Shown one piece after another: positions 45,740 through 56,054 of a stretch of 64,000 nucleotides of DNA. Every line of letters starts with the position of its first letter. Within the stretch, counting starts at the first letter, position 1. The notes under the pieces are model-generated. The model searched no databases and was not told the DNA's origin. It worked only from the letters and a program-made list of their open reading frames with translations. Made by a program: the position numbers and the translations under genes. Source of the DNA: Hemerocallis citrina (taxonomy: Eukaryota > Streptophyta > Magnoliopsida > Asparagales > Asphodelaceae); contig CM030367.1 of the NCBI GenBank assembly GCA_017893485.1, forward strand, positions 86,000,853-86,064,852. Direction: 5' to 3'.

Positions 45740-46330
45740 TTGACTAGTTGACGAGTTGGACTCTGGACTTATCATTTTGTACTTAGCTAGTTGTAGGAGC
45801 AACTCTAAAAGGTAGTTGGACTCCAAACTTGCTGTATGGATCCTCCAATGAATTGTGAGAGTCGCATCGAGTGGCGAGTTGAGCTCCAAACTTGCTTGTT
45901 TGTAGGTTTCCTAGAGCAACTGCAATCCACGATTTTGTACCTCTAATCCATCTTTAAGGGTTTGTAACAAGTTTCAGGTTCAAATAGAATGGCGAGTTGA
46001 CCTCTGAACTTTCTTGCTTGCAGGTTGCTAAAGCAACTTCAAGCCATGGGTATGGATTTTGAACTTGCTGTGTAGGGATTTAACAGGTTGCAGAAGCTGA
46101 TCGAATGGCGAGTTGAGCTATGAACGTGCTTGATTGCAGGTTGCTAGAGCAACTCCGAGCTATGGGTATGGACTCCGAACTTGTCATTGAAGAGTTTAAC
46201 GAGTTGTAGGAGTAGATCGAATGACGAGTTGATCTATGAACTAACTTTGTTGCAAATTGCTAAAGAAACTCTGAACCACGGGTATAGACTCCAAACACGT
46301 CTTATAAGGAGATTATAATGCGTTTTTTGT
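45740..46330 (-). repeat. About 117-bp tandem repeats of element B, five units
   Basis: GG(T)CGAGTTG(A/G) blocks recur at about 45753, 45873, 45991, 46107 and 46223, spacing 116-120 bp, which is twice the 59-bp period of the neighbouring array. Units contain GGTTGCTA(G/A)AGCAACT, GGGTATGGACTCCGAACTTG and TTTAACGAGTTGTAGGAG. Confidence 0.82.
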
Positions 46331-46373
46331 GCCATTTTTAGGAGCAAGCTTGGCGTTAAACTCATTGTTTGCT

Positions 46374-46805
46374 TCAGTTCGAGTGATGATTCCTTCGATT
46401 TGAACTGGGACACCGGAGAATCTGTAGTGTATAGCCGGTGGGCTTGAATCGGTTTCTGGAGAGCTTGATGTTTACTGAGCTTCCGTTGTCTACAAGGATG
46501 TTTCGTACCTCATGATTTGTCATGCTAAGATTTATGACCAATGCGTCGCAATGAGGTGTTCGAACACCTTCTAAGTCTTTCTCGGAGAAAGATATTGGGA
46601 CCCCGGTGCTCTTGATAGGCAGGATGTTATGCACTGAGTTTACCTCTCAGACAAAGGATTTACGGGAGGAGTTGGACTTTTCCTTCATTGGTCTTCCGTG
46701 GATGGAGTGGAGAACGGTCATGTGTTGTGAGTCTTGTGATTCGAAGGACCTATCTTCACGCTTATTAGCCCCCTGTGCCAAAGGGGTTTCAGTGTTGTTG
46801 TTTTG
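46374..46805 (-). pseudogene. Protease region of element B (broken)
   Basis: Aspartic protease that would process Gag-Pol. The minus strand shows HSIHGRPMKEK, a stop, then VHNIL and an 86-codon frame with GVPISFSEKDLEGVRTPHCD, ALVINLSMTNHEVRNILVDN followed by GSS and FKPTGYTL. The catalytic DNGSS is intact here, unlike in A. The frame ends shortly after and no RT follows. Confidence 0.85.
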
Positions 46806-46993
46806 TTAGACATATTGAGAGAGATATCCCCGACGAACCAGACCTTTAAGTTTTTCTTTGAGGGCTCGACAGTTGTCGGTGGTGTGTCCATGATCTCTGT
46901 GAAACAAGTAGTACTTATTCCTATCCCTTCTATTGCTGGCTTTGGACATCTTGGGGGGGAGGGGGGGTTATTCCATCCTTCTTAACTTCCATG
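46806..46993 (-). pseudogene. gag of element B, C-terminal part
   Basis: Minus-strand frame with SILMEVKKDGITPLPPK, then RRDRNKYYLFHRDHGHTTDN followed by C-R-A-L-K-E-K, and VRRGYLSQYV stop. This is the Tat nucleocapsid block, with Tyr in place of the first Cys of the knuckle. It joins across insertion C to the gag at 62826 onward: the right flank ends ...SSIL and this piece begins SILM, as expected for an insertion here. Confidence 0.87.
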
Positions 46994-47544
46994 AGAATTG
47001 ACACGCTCTGCTTCCCAAAAAATACGCAATACGAGCACGTAACATTGGCCCAGCGAAATGACTAACGTCACCCATAAGCTGTTTATTCGATCAACTCAAC
47101 AATATAATCAATACAGAACAATTGCACAGGCAATAAGAATAATCTCATGAACAATAATACTTAGAATGAAGAAATATGAAATATCCAAATACTATAAACC
47201 ATCATTTGGAAACAATAACAAATCTGGGTCATAAGCCCAATACAATAATAATCCAATCACAAATAGATAATAAGACTCAATAAATTAAGTTTGATAAAAC
47301 AATAAGCAATTAAAAGCATTAAAATCTTCAGAATCTTTGTTCTCCAATCCCAGCAGGCAATTCTCCTTCATTACCTGTGAACACTTCATCTAAAAAGAGG
47401 AGAAAAATTGTTCTTAGAGCAAGTCATGGACAACAAGTAGAGAAAGCTAGGAACAATGGAATAACGGTATAATAATGAATTTAATGGATCAATAGGAATC
47501 AATAACATGGGATGATAACAATAATCAATATCATGATAGTCGAT

Positions 47545-50500
47545 TGTCACGCCCCGCTTCCCAAAAGAATACTGAATACGGATACGAGACAAAAGCCCAG
47601 CGAATGATTTTCATCATCCATAAGCTGTTCAGGAATCTTTACAATATTTCACAAGATAATCAGAGTCGGAAGCAAAAGATACAACCAGGCATGCATAATT
47701 GAAACAAGATACCAACAGAAATTACTTGAAACCAAATATAATAATTTTAAATAATCAAATTCTGAACAAGTCAAATATCCTGGGTCACATCGCCCAAATA
47801 CAAGATAAATATCTAAGTACTCAAGTACATCTTTATTCAAGTTCAAGCAACAAGTAATAATAATAATAAAGTAGAAAATCCAGCACTAATACATCATCTT
47901 GCCAATACCGTTTGGCAGCCGACCATCCTGATATGCAATTAGTAAATTTGCAGGAGAAGGAAGAAGAAAAAAAACAAGTACCCGTCAATTGCAAGTTACG
48001 GGCCACTTATAATGTAGGATATAAGTACATGGGATAGGTAAATCTATTTAATAAGAATAGCATGGTATAAGTGTGTCAACAGAAATATAATATCTAACAT
48101 GAATCAGGAAAATAGAAACAAGTAGCATCGTATACTAACAAGTACAGGCAACATGTATCAAGTGTCAAGTAAACAGGTAAACAGGTAACAGGCATCAGGT
48201 AACAGGTAACAGGTAATCAGGTAACAGGTATACAGATAACAGGTACAAGTACAGGTAACAGGTTATGTCAAGTCTTGCTTTATTACTATCTAGGTAGCAC
48301 TTCATGCGCCCCAAAAATATAACACATGGTTGCTACAACAAACAGTTTCGCTTTAGATTTCGTAGTGGAGTCCATAGGGCAGTGTACTCAGGTACAGGAT
48401 AACAGGTAACAGGACAGATAGAATCTAGTGGTTCTCTTCCGAGTACACCTTACTATAGGGAAGTATGCAGTCAGGTACAGGAAACAGGCATAACCTAGTG
48501 GTTATCTTCCGAGTACATCTTCCTATGGGGAAGCATGCAGTTAGGTACAGGAAAAAGGTAGAACCTAGTGGTTCTCTTCCGAATACATCTTCCTATAGGG
48601 AAGCATGCAGTCAGGTATAGGTAACAGGATCGTGAATCATGTAGTCATGAACACGTAACAGGCAGGCAGGACACAGGTCCTCATCTCAGTACACATTTCT
48701 ATATTTTCCACTACTAGATCTTTCCATGAACACCGGCTTGGTCATTTATTATTATAATCAGGCATGCATGTATATATCGCAAAATAAAGTAAGGATAACA
48801 GGGTATAAACATGTATCAGGTTCAGGGTGCAAGATAAACAAGTATAGGTACAAGATAACACATAACAGAGTAAAACAACTAGCTTTCTAATTCAGGACAG
48901 CAAGATAGTGTTGTACAAAAACAGTGATTCCCGCTACTACAAATATCCAAATCTGGATCCGTTGAAGGATCTGGAAAATAGACTTCCACACAAATCCAGC
49001 GAGTATAAATAAGTCATATAGTAATTCACAACATCATAACTCAAAACAGGTTAGAAAACAGAAAATATGTTCAGTCAGAAATCAGGAGAACCGCATCAAA
49101 ACCTCTTAAATAAATTCAGAAAAAATCTGGGGTATTCCCCTATATGTTTAGAGTCAAAATATAAAGTTTCATAATATTCCAATAAAATTAGTTTAGTCAT
49201 CAAAAATAAGAAAACATCACGAAACGGTAGTTTGGCAAATCTGGAATTCCCAACACTGATGTACGAAAACTGAAATATCTTGCAAACCGTGAAACGAAAT
49301 CCCAATCTGCCAAAGGGAGATGAAAATAGACAAAATATATTAACTTTCATATCTCACTAATATTTTTCATACAATAAAAGGAATCAGGGTGAAAATAAGA
49401 TTGTTTACAGAACAACAAGTAAAATACAGCAATTGTAGTTTTTATAAACGAGTATGAAACAACACATAAAACTCATCAATAAAACTCACCAAAATTCTGG
49501 GTAATACCTATCTAGATAAAGAAATACTGACCAAACTTTTGGATCAAATTAATATGTGTAGCATTAGTAATAAAATCATTTAGTCATCAAAATCATCAAA
49601 AAACAAAATCTGGAAAAGATTGACACCTCTGTAGTAAAATAGTCATAACTCACTCATACGAAAACGAAATCAAGCAAGGTCAGAGGGGTTTGAAAATAGA
49701 CCAAATTCTCTAAAACTCATGTTTTATACCGAAATTAGGTTACTGACTTCAAGGCAGTCCAAAACAGTAAACAAAACAGATCAGCGACAAAATACCGATT
49801 TCTCCCTTTAACAACAACTCAACATATATCATCCAAAACTTGTTCAAAACACAACCAAACATAAAATCGGGTCTACCAAGTGTCTAAACATCATGAATTA
49901 GGGTATCTAGCATGTCCACACCAAGTATTCCACATAGGTCTCAACCAAATCACGAATTCTCACAAAAATCTCACATACATGATCAAAATCAAGAACGGGT
50001 AAATCCTAAGTTAATTCATGTCCATATTGTGTCGTGAGTCATCTACGGTCAAATTTTCACAATCGAGACAAAATCCATCAAGCATATCACAAACAAGAGT
50101 CGTCTTTAGACCCAACAACACTATAGGTGGTATTTTTGACTTGTATCAAACAAATGAATTGGAGTACAAGTTACTTGCCTTAACCGAAGATGAAGAACAA
50201 CGAAAACCAAGAGCAAGGACCAAAACCCACGAACAAAAATCAACGAACCAACGAATGAGAATCAACAAACCCATGAACGATCCACACGTACACTCGAGCA
50301 CGTGCAAATACCAAAAAGCAAGAAAGGGAGAGATGGCATCGGGGCTTCTTGCGGTTGTTGCTGCTGGCTCCGGCGCTGGTCAGCGATGGCCAGAGGGGAC
50401 GGGAGAGATGGATGGAGAGGTTGTGAAGTGGATTGCTCGGGTGTAGGAGGTCGGGCTTAGGGTGTTGCAGGGAGGTATGCAGGTCGGGAGGGGTAGGGGC

Positions 50501-51116
50501 TGTCGGGAGGTGCACCAGGCCAGAGAAGGGGGTCGGCTGGCCTGGGGTGGCTTCGGGTTCTGTGTACGGTGGCGCAAGCAAGGGGGGAAAGGGAAAGAGG
50601 TCGGGGGCTAGGGTGAGGGTTTAGATGTTAGGGTTAGGGTTTGAGGGGAGAGATACAATTATATATAGAGAGAGAGGGTTAGGGTTATTGGGTATTTGGG
50701 TTAATGGGTATTTGGGTAGATTAGGAGTAGTAGTAGGATTAATCCAATAAGACAAATGGGAATCAAATTGAATAGGATTCACACTAGGATTGAGTTTAAT
50801 TTAGCATTGGTAATCAATTAAGGATCAAAATAATAGGATTATGAATGAGGTAGACCACCAAATCACCAAGAGCACCCAAAAAAAAAATAAAGAGAACGAT
50901 ACAACAATAAGGAGCGAAAAACAACAACCATGAACAAGAACAACCAAGAAATCAGAAATAACTCGCAAAAATCTAGAATGCGAAAAGAAAATGATAATTT
51001 ATTGAAACAACTCAATATACGGTTCAGAAAAATACAAGAGAGAGATACAAAGAGACAAAATACATCAAAACGAAAAATACACTCAAAAATACCCAAAATG
51101 AAAAATAGGGATTACA
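47545..51116 (-). repeat. 3' LTR of D (3572 bp)
   Basis: Begins TGTCACGCCCCGCTTCCC and ends GGGATTACA. It contains AGGTAAC short repeats (48170-48260), three 70-bp units (48420-48620), a TATA-like stretch (50655-50668) and telo-box-like TTAGGGTTAGGGTTT near 50628-50642. The short ORFs within it (for example 50018-50446) are not supported as genes. Confidence 0.92.
48386..48630 (-). repeat. 70-bp tandem units in D's LTR
   Basis: CTAGTGGTT(C/A)TCTTCCGA starts at 48425, 48495 and 48565, exactly 70 bp apart, each followed by GTACATCTTCCTAT and GGGAAGCATGCAGTCAGGTA. The same three units with the same spacing occur in the other LTR (56880, 56950, 57020). Confidence 0.85.
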
Positions 51117-51132
51117 ATCCTACCCACCTAAC
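51117..51132 (-). promoter_or_regulatory. Polypurine tract of D
   Basis: On the minus strand GTTAGGTGGGTAGGAT lies directly before the LTR start TGTAATCCC and follows AATTTCGAGAATGAAATTC, the 3' junction arrangement also seen in E. Confidence 0.85.
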
Positions 51133-51237
51133 AAGAAGAATTTCATTCTCGAAATTTAAAAAAAAGATACATAGGGTAACCCCAAAACAACCAAAAGAAC
51201 AAAACAAAAACTACCCAAACAAATGACAAAATTTCTA

Positions 51238-52744
51238 CTAAATCTCCTCCTCCAGCTCCCACGTCGACTCACCAGGCGATTGAGGATTCCAAGCAACACG
51301 AACCAACTTGATGACCTTGTTCTTAAGCACTTTCTCCCACCGATCCACAATAGCAACTGGCAGGATCTCACAAGTCAAATCCGGCCGAAACGGTCAACTC
51401 AGAATAGTCGATCACGTGACTCTCATCTCGGATATATCTCCTAAGTTGTGAGACATGGAAAACATCGTGCACTCCTGATAAAGCTGGCGGGAATGCGAGA
51501 CGATAGGATACCTTGCTTACTCGCTCCAAAATCTCAAACGGTCCAATAAACCTCGGACTAAGCTTGCCCCCACCACCGAACCGAATGACACCGCGCCGTG
51601 GCGATACCTTCAGGAAAACATGGTCACCAAACTCCAAAGCTCTCCGATGGACATCAGCCCATCGCTTCTGCCGATCCTGAGCTGCCTGCAAATGCTTCCT
51701 TATCTGAACCACAACATCCACTGTCTTGGTGATCAACTCTGGACCCAACAACTGCCTCTCACCAATGTCATCCCAGCACACTGGCGATCTGCACTTCGGT
51801 CCATAGAGTGCCTCGAACGGAGCAGCTTTAATACTGGCTTGAAAGCTGTTATTGTACGAGAACTCTACTAGATGCAAATGATCCTCCCAAGATTCACCAA
51901 ACTGAAGCATACAAGACCTCAACATGTCCTTAAGAATCTGAATAGTCCGCTCTGACTGTCCATCAGTCTGGGGATGAAAAGTTGTACTGTACTTTAATTT
52001 GCTCCCCAAACTGTTCTGAAGACTCTCCCAGAACTGAGATCTGAATCTCGTATCCCTGTCGGTTACAATACTGACTGGAACCCCATGAAGTCTGACAATC
52101 TCTTGCATATACCTCTCAGCTAGGCTCTCAGTAGACTGACCGACACGAAAAGGAATGAAGTAAGCACTCTTCGTCAAATGGTCGACAATCACCCAAATAG
52201 CATTATGACCCTTAGGACTCCTCGGCAAAGCGGTCACAAAATCCATAGTGATATGTTTCCATTTCCACTCTGGAATAGAAAGTGGTTGAAGAAGTCCAGC
52301 GGTCCTCTGATGCTCTGCCTTAACCTGCTGGCAGATCAGGCATTGAGAAACAAACCGAGCCACAACCCTTCTTCATACCATGTCACCAGAAATAAAGCTT
52401 CAAAATGTCGATACATCTTAGTACCACCAGGATGGATAGAATACGAAGACTGATGAGCTTCTTCAAGCAACCTCTGACGAACTTCACCCTTAGGGACACA
52501 CAACCGGGAATCAAAACGAAGCGAACCATCTGCATGAATAACCATGTCCGTCCTGGACCCAGACTCAACCTCAGCTCGAACACCCTGCAACTGTGCATCA
52601 CCAGCCTGCGCCTCTTTAATCTGCTCAACAAGAGACGACTGCAGCTGGAGCGCCAAACAACTCCGACCAGAATTCGGCAACATAACATCCAGCTCCAACC
52701 TCCTCATCTGCTCAATGAGATCACTCTGCTGAGTAAGAAACATG
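51238..52744 (-). pseudogene. Integrase of D with chromodomain-like tail (frameshifted)
   Basis: The zinc-binding N-terminus is split by a frameshift: HQSSYSIHPGGTKMYR (end of the frame at 52336-52914) and CLICQQVK (start of 51368-52363). The catalytic core is intact in the 331-codon frame: HITMDFVTALP (Asp 41), IVTDRDTRF (Asp 102) and QTDGQSERT (Glu 138), the last two 35 residues apart. A GPY/F-type region follows (RFIGPFEIL, VFHVSQLRRYI). After another frameshift near 51370-51400 the tail reads VDRWEKVLKNKVIKLVRVAW and STWELEEEI before a TAG at 51238-51240, resembling the chromodomain of Tekay elements, which guides insertion to heterochromatin. Confidence 0.88.
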
Positions 52745-53322
52745 ACTACCGGTCTCCTGCTCAAAGCATCTGGCATCAAATTTACTTTACCAGGATGGTA
52801 TTGCAAACTGATGTCATAATCGGCCATAAGCTCCAACCAAAGCCTTTGCCTCATGTTTAACTCCTTCTGGGTGAAGACGTACTTGAGACTTTTGTGTTCT
52901 GTAAAGATCTCCACTCAGTCCCCAAGTAAATAATGTCTCCACAGCTTCAAAGCATGAATCACTGCCGCTAACTCCAAGTCATGAGTAGGATAGTCTTCTC
53001 ATGCGGCCTCAACTGCCTCGATGCATATGCAACGACTCGACCCTTCTGCATAAGAACTGCTCCAAGACCCTTACCTGAAGCATCACAGTGAATTACAAAT
53101 CCTGCCTGAACCATCTGGAATAGTCAACACAGGCGCTAACGTCAATCTGTTCTTCAACTCAACAAAAGCCTTATTGCACTCATCAGACCAACAAAACTTC
53201 TGATCCTTCCCAGTCAATTTAGTCAACGGTCCTGCTATCTTCGAAAAGTCTTGAACAAACCTCTGATAATAGCCAGCTAAACCAAGAAAACTTCTGACCT
53301 CTGAAACTGACTTGGGAATAGG
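52745..53322 (-). pseudogene. RNase H region of D (broken)
   Basis: Continues from RT with VSEVRSFLGLAGYYQRFVQD, KIAGPLTKLTGKDQKF and ECNKAFVELK, then interrupted sequence. The conserved end is intact: HKSLKYVFTQKELNMRQRLW, YHPGKVNLMPDALSRRP. Stops or shifts occur around 52915-53110. Confidence 0.82.
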
Positions 53323-53900
53323 TCAATCCTTCACAGCCTCAATCTCAGCTGGATCCACAGAAACAACATCGCCAGAAATAATGTGCCCCAAGAAAGAAAC
53401 CCTGTCGAGCCAAAACTCGCACTTACTGAGTTTCCTATAGAGCTGATTCTCTCTCAAGGTCTGCAGAACTACTCTAAGATGCTCAGCATGATCTTTCCGA
53501 TTCCGAGTATACACCAAAATATCATCAATGAAGACCACCACAAATCTATCCAAGAACTGAGAGAAAACCCGGTTCATAAGACTCATGAATACAATCAGTG
53601 CATTCGTGACCCCGAACGGCATCACAAGATACTCATAGTGCCCGTATCTAGTATTAAAAGCAGTCTTCTGTATATCTACAGCCTTCACCTTAACTTGGTG
53701 ATACCCAGAACGAACATCCAACTTCGAAAAAACAGCAGCCCCACTTAACTGATCAAATAAATCATCGATCCTGGGCAACGAATACTGATTCTGCACAGTA
53801 ACTCTATTCAGTTCCCGATAATCCATGCACAGTCGACGACTACCATCCTTCTTGTCGACAAAAAAGGGGACTGGAGCACCCCCAAGGCGAAACACTAGGT
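53323..53900 (-). pseudogene. Reverse transcriptase of D
   Basis: A 198-codon frame contains [69 protein letters not shown] and the active site [10 protein letters not shown] (about 53515-53530), followed by [18 protein letters not shown]. The FIDD box is a common variant of YIDD. A frameshift near 53880 separates it from the upstream protease frame, and a stop follows at about 53320. Apart from those lesions the domain is well preserved. Confidence 0.92.
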
Positions 53901-54534
53901 CTGATGAAACCCAAATCAAACAACTGTTGAATCTGCACCTTAAGCTCTGCTAGCTCAACCGGTGCCATCCTGTAGGTTCTCTTTGATATCGGCGCTGTTC
54001 CAGGCTGAACATCAATACCAAATTCCACTTCCCTATCAGGGGGTAAGCCAGGTAACTCATCTGGAAAAACATCCAAGAAATTCCGAACTACTAGAGGCGC
54101 AGCCTCACAGCCTGAGGGCAATTCCATCGCACAATCCACCTGTTCAACTGCAGTCTTTGCTCGGCCAAGGGAAGACTCCCCGGCATGGAACTCAAATTCT
54201 GCTCGATCTGGAATTCTGAAGACAACTTTCTTAGCACAGCAATCAATAATGGCATGGGCTTCACCCAACCAATCCATACCGAGAATGACATCGAATCCTA
54301 AATTTCCAATTATAATCAGGTTGGCTTTGAAATCTGCATCCCCAATAACAACGGGACATTGCCTGCACTTACGGGAACATATGACAACTCCACCACCTGT
54401 CACAATGTTCCAAGCCTCTGACATGTTGCTGCACTCCAACTGATGGCGAGTGACAAATCGAGAGGAGACAAAAGAATGGGTTGCCCCAGAATCAAAAAGA
54501 ACATGGGCAGGAAAAGAGCAAACAAGGATGATAC
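53880..54534 (-). pseudogene. Protease of D and linker to RT (third coding segment)
   Basis: Begins directly after the acceptor of the 153-nt intron-like sequence. The first residues (IILVCSFPAHVLF) lead into the catalytic DSGATHSFVSSRF motif (about 54440-54500), then NLIIIGNLGFDVILGMDWLG, and the Tekay linker VVRNFLDVFPDELPGLPPDR and [11 protein letters not shown]. No stop occurs between 54534 and the frameshift near 53880. Without removal of the upstream sequence the protease would not be in one reading with Gag because of the stop at about 54572. Confidence 0.88.
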
Positions 54535-54687
54535 CTAAAAGGAATCAAAGACAAGGAGAAAGAATAGACAATTAAGGGTGAGGGAAAATCAAAGATGTAG
54601 AAAGAAAACATAGAGAAGCAGAGAACGACCCAAAAGAAAGAAAACAATAGAGAAATAAAACGTCAAAACAACCAAAACAAAATATAC
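54535..54687 (-). other. Putative intron 2 of D, 153 nt, between gag and protease
   Basis: On the minus strand the coding sequence runs GTTGTGGCAG|GTATAT and resumes CCTTTTAG|GTATCATCC. Removing the 153 nt joins ...GVVAG to IILVCSF across a split glycine codon (phase 1), the junction expected from uninterrupted Tekay elements. The segment is T-rich with a pyrimidine-rich 3' end and contains an in-frame stop. A matching donor exists in E at 30098. Splicing is inferred, not shown. Confidence 0.72.
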
Positions 54688-55321
54688 CTGCCACAACTCC
54701 TTCAGCTGTCTCAGCATCTGCAGCAGTCAAGTTGAAAGCCTGACCTCTCCTCGGAACAGTGGTACTCTGACCGACAATCTGGTGCTGAGGAGGAAGCGGT
54801 GGCCTAACTGGACCACGAGCTGGAACTGCCTGCTGAACAGGACCCCTGGCTGGGAGAGCCAATTGCTGCAACGGCTGTGGACAATCTCGCACTGTATGAT
54901 CAGTAGAGTCACACCTAAAGCATCGGCGATTGGCACGCCTACATTCCCTGCGATGATGCCCAGGCAACCGACAGAAATCACAGAAACTACCCCTCTGGGA
55001 ACCAGCAGAAGAGTACGGAGCTACCCTGACTGGATGGGTGGAAACAGGCCTCCGAATAGGCCCACCAGAAGGCCTAGCAATAGCAGCGGGAACAGTTCGC
55101 TGAGAAGGAGTCACCCCACCGCGAGCCTGCTCCTGAGCTCGGGCTTCCTCAAGAGCCTCAGTGTAGGAACGCAAGCGAAGAGAGACAAGATGCCTCTTGA
55201 TATCCTGCTCAAGCCCATTTGTGAATCTACGAGCCCTATCCTTTTTGGTTGCCATAAGAATGGCAGCGAAGCGGCTAAGACTAGTAAACTCAGCTGTGTA
55301 CTCATCCACTGATCTGGAACC
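54688..55321 (-). CDS. gag of D, second coding segment (C-terminal Gag)
   Basis: Starts in phase 0 after the 76-nt intron-like sequence with GSRSVDEYTAEFTSLSRFAA. It continues through RARRFTNGLEQDIKRHLVSL and a Pro/Arg-rich linker to two zinc knuckles, CDFCRLPGHHRREC and CFRCDSTDHTVRDC, both CX2CX4HX4C with all ligands present. It ends GQAFNLTAADAETAEGVVAG at the next donor. No stop within the segment. It binds element RNA during particle assembly. Confidence 0.88.
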
Positions 55322-55397
55322 CTGTTGCAAGAAAGTCCATGTTACAATATTGCATGAACAATTATGTAACAAATCCAAAATGAAATAATGACTTAAC
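55322..55397 (-). other. Putative intron 1 of D, 76 nt, inside gag
   Basis: Minus strand: coding AAACAG|GTTAAGTCA, then TTGCAACAG|GGTTCC. The 76 nt are AT-rich, begin GT and end AG, have a pyrimidine-rich end and a TTGTAAC branch-point-like motif about 25 nt before the acceptor. Removing them restores LALKQ-GSRSVDEY, exactly continuous with the uninterrupted LSLTQGSRPVDEY of E. Retained, they shift the frame (76 is not a multiple of 3) and bring a stop. It could instead be a small insertion, but no target duplication explains the precise GT-AG fit. Confidence 0.75.
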
Positions 55398-55883
55398 CTG
55401 TTTTAGGGCCAGGAATTGTTGTTCCATCTCAACTCGAGTACTGTTGGGGAAGAACTTCTCCAAGAATCCCCGAGTAAAAGTAGCCCAAGCAATAGGCCTC
55501 TCAAGTCGCTCAGACTCGGCCATCCACCAGATATGGGCCAGATCCACCAGCTGGATGGAAACCACGTCCACCCGATCAGCCTCGGCAACACGAGCCGCTA
55601 ACAACAAGCGCTCAGCTCGGATCAACCACTGTTCAGCCTTCAAAGGTGTTTCAGTGCCGTAAAAACGGTCGGGATGAAGCCTCATAAAATCTGTAACTAT
55701 TCCTAGACGAGGCGGAAGATTTGCCTGTACAGGAACAACAGGAGGCGGAACCCGGGCAGCTTCAAGAGCAGCCATCACAAGATCACTATGGTTTTGCTGC
55801 TGATTAATCAGCCGCTCAAGCATAGTAGTGACAGCCTCAATCGGATCAACCTGCGACTGAGAAGTAGAACCTCTGCGAGCCAT
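55398..55883 (-). CDS. gag of D, first coding segment (N-terminal Gag)
   Basis: Starts at the ATG at 55881-55883 (MARRGSTSQSQVDPIEAV), equivalent to the MASGG start in E; the frame is open further upstream but that is leader. It contains DFMRLHPDRFYGTETPLKAE, WLIRAERLLLAARV, VDLAHIWWMAESERLE and FTRGFLEKFFPNSTR, the retrotransposon-gag core, and ends LALKQ at the donor. 162 codons, no stop. Gag forms the particle shell in the cytoplasm. Confidence 0.9.
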
Positions 55884-56032
55884 AGTCTGCACAAAACCAA
55901 GACAATTCGCATCCAGAATCAGAGTTGGTATAAATTCATTTATGTATCTAAGGTTGGTGAAATGTTGAGCCGATCCCAATTCGAGCCAAGCTTGTCAATA
56001 TATTAGGCAACTAATACATTAGCCAAACCTGA

Positions 56033-56044
56033 GCTCTGATACCA
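56033..56044 (-). promoter_or_regulatory. Primer-binding site of D, tRNA-iMet type
   Basis: GCTCTGATACCA on the plus strand equals the 3' end of plant initiator-Met tRNA. It is 10 bases from the 5' LTR, with the same spacer style (GGGTTTTTAG on the element strand) as E. Confidence 0.9.
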
Positions 56045-56054
56045 CTAAAAACCC

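Noticed and set aside
50018..50446. 142-codon ORF in D's LTR, similar to 58615-58920
   Set aside because: The two LTR copies diverge in frame and length, and the sequence matches the LTR leader with low-complexity Lys/Arg/Asn content; no domain seen.
52405..52860. Plus-strand ORFs opposite D's pol (also 54782-55312 and 51620-51871)
   Set aside because: Shadows of the minus-strand RNase H, gag and integrase frames.
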